Source: Chitinophagaceae bacterium (GTDB lineage: Bacteria > Bacteroidota > Bacteroidia > Chitinophagales > Chitinophagaceae). Taken from it: a DNA stretch of 6,687 nucleotides. Below, piece after piece: positions 5,890-6,687 of this stretch. Position numbers and translations under genes: made by a program. The stretch spans positions 1-6,687 of the forward strand of contig CANHEC010000133.1 of the NCBI GenBank assembly GCA_947459455.1, in the 5' to 3' direction. Each line of letters starts with the position of its first letter. The first letter of the stretch is position 1. The notes beneath the pieces were generated by a model that ran no database searches, had not been told where the DNA came from, and saw only the letters and a list, made by a program, of their open reading frames with translations.

Positions 5890-6004
5890 CTGGCGTTGAG
5901 GCGTATTTATAACTTTCCGATCGGCTTCTGAATTAGTTTCAAAGACGCTCGTTGGGAAAAGTATCCGTCCACCTGTAGTCTATTGAACGCCTGTAAGCTA
6001 CACT

Positions 6005-6577
6005 TCATTGCCACCATTTATCATTTTCCAGTTTTCTGGCTTGTTGCACGGCTGCATTGTCAGGGTCGCCGCTCCAGGCAAGCATATAGTTTTCCCAACC
6101 ATTCCTGATAAACTTGTCTGAAATGATGAATTCACCGACGCCAACGTCAAGGTCACCGCTTTCGGGTATTCTAAAGTCGCCCCAATGGCATTTCCTGGAT
6201 TTGCCGGTTTTGTAGCTGGTCCAGGTAGCGATGCACTCATTGTTGCTGAATCCGTCTCCGGCAAAGACAATGGCATCATAGCGAAGGCTGCCGGTCTTAT
6301 CGAGGTAAAAGTTACTGGTGAGTGTGCCTTTAATAGTGCCACTATAGGCCTGCATGCTGTCTTCATAAAGCAGGATATCGCAAATCACAGTGCCTTGCTG
6401 GTACCGTGGGTCGTCACGTTCCTTGCGAAGCATGGCTTTTCGTACAGTAATGGTCCCGCTAAAGCTGCAAATATTGTTTTTAACCTTCGTCTTTCCGTGC
6501 ACCCGATACTGATAAGGATTCTCTTTATTCCGTGTAACTGTAGAATAGTGTATGCTAAGTTCAAGTAATAAGTGCAA
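6005..6577 (-). CDS. Beta-rich protein of unknown function, 5' end uncertain or truncated
   Basis: This 190-residue frame is not a recognised family. It has alternating beta-like segments (SFSGTITVRKAM, 38-49; GTVICDILLY, 62-71; SGTIKGTLTSNFYLD, 79-93) and a distinctive block ATWTSYKTGKSRKCHWGDFRIP (117-138), followed by DLDVGVGEF (142-150) and NGWENY (159-164). Cysteines lie at 37, 66, 115 and 130. The residue pattern is protein-like throughout, so the gene is real, but the only start that keeps the full frame is TTG at 6577. There is no signal peptide, and an in-frame stop at 6664-6662 closes the frame upstream without any ATG. The first 10-16 codons are AT-rich and may be non-coding. Either the start is a rare TTG or internal GTG (residue 26), or the gene has lost its 5' part, possibly next to the inverted repeat at 6587-6649. 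Confidence 0.65.
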   Translation of the reverse strand: MHLLLELSIHYSTVTRNKENPYQYRVHGKTKVKNNICSFSGTITVRKAMLRKERDDPRYQQGTVICDILLYEDSMQAYSGTIKGTLTSNFYLDKTGSLRYDAIVFAGDGFSNNECIATWTSYKTGKSRKCHWGDFRIPESGDLDVGVGEFIISDKFIRNGWENYMLAWSGDPDNAAVQQARKLENDKWWQ

Positions 6578-6586
6578 CGGGGAGTT

Positions 6587-6649
6587 CTCCCTTTCTGGGC
6601 GGAGTGAAGCGAAGGCGTAGCCGAAGCGAAACGGAGCCCAGAAAGGGAG
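6587..6649. repeat. Perfect 14-base inverted repeat with 35-base loop
   Basis: CTCCCTTTCTGGGC (6587-6600) and GCCCAGAAAGGGAG (6636-6649) are exact complements. The loop (6601-6635) is itself repetitive: GAAGCGA occurs at 6606-6612 and 6623-6629, flanking a small GGC-GTA-GCC stem (6614-6622). A second, competing dyad, GGGAG-TT-CTCCC, overlaps the left arm (6580-6591 region). It looks like a mobile or repetitive extragenic palindrome and lies 10 bases upstream of the earliest possible start of the 190-residue gene. No T-tract follows either arm, so a standard terminator is unlikely. Confidence 0.7.
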
Positions 6650-6687
6650 GGAGCCGAAAAACTACCTTTGTTATTACCACATGACAA

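Noticed and set aside
6385..6687. Minus-strand frame running to the window edge (100 codons)
   Set aside because: It reads through the inverted repeat and overlaps the better-supported 190-residue gene in another frame.

Overview
The window looks like a chromosomal stretch from a member of the Bacteroidota, most plausibly a Chitinophagaceae- or Cytophagales-like bacterium. This is an inference. It rests on start codons without a Shine-Dalgarno sequence, signal peptides ending in ...TAQ, a lipoprotein signal on a small secreted protein, a TAnnTTTG-type -7 promoter element (TAAATTTG) upstream of one gene, and a heptanucleotide repeat tract between genes. No gene here can be tied to a species.

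Left part, about 1-1600, AT-rich, plus strand. The end of a possible membrane protein runs off the left edge (1-87). A 389-base stretch without a convincing gene follows. Then comes a two-gene unit: a 244-residue lipoprotein whose C-terminus is a cysteine-rich, glycine-rich helical hairpin (477-1211), and, 12 bases later, an 88-residue three-helix membrane protein (1224-1490). A strong rho-independent terminator closes the unit (1547-1589).

Middle, about 1600-4462. A GC-rich non-coding stretch with several short hairpins (1661-1766) separates the plus-strand pair from a convergent, clearly GC-richer minus-strand gene (4229 to 1803). That gene encodes an 808-residue exported protein that reads as a TIM-barrel glycoside hydrolase of unassigned family, with a small beta-rich domain inserted in the barrel. 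Its 5' side carries 16 head-to-tail 7-base repeats (4313-4424).

Right part, about 4463-6687, minus strand. Three unrecognised genes lie in the same direction with 115-125 base gaps. They encode a 175-residue protein with two membrane segments and an extracytoplasmic domain, a 257-residue secreted protein, and a 190-residue beta-rich protein whose 5' end looks wrong or truncated. A candidate promoter and a long 5'-leader hairpin precede the first of these. A perfect 14-base inverted repeat lies just upstream of the last.

Working together: the lipoprotein and its small membrane partner are very probably co-transcribed, and an effector/immunity-like relation is possible but unproven. The hydrolase would act on glycans in the periplasm or at the cell surface. 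No SusC/SusD pair, sulfatase or regulator is in view to define a polysaccharide-utilisation locus. I see no rRNA, tRNA, CRISPR array, transposase or phage gene.
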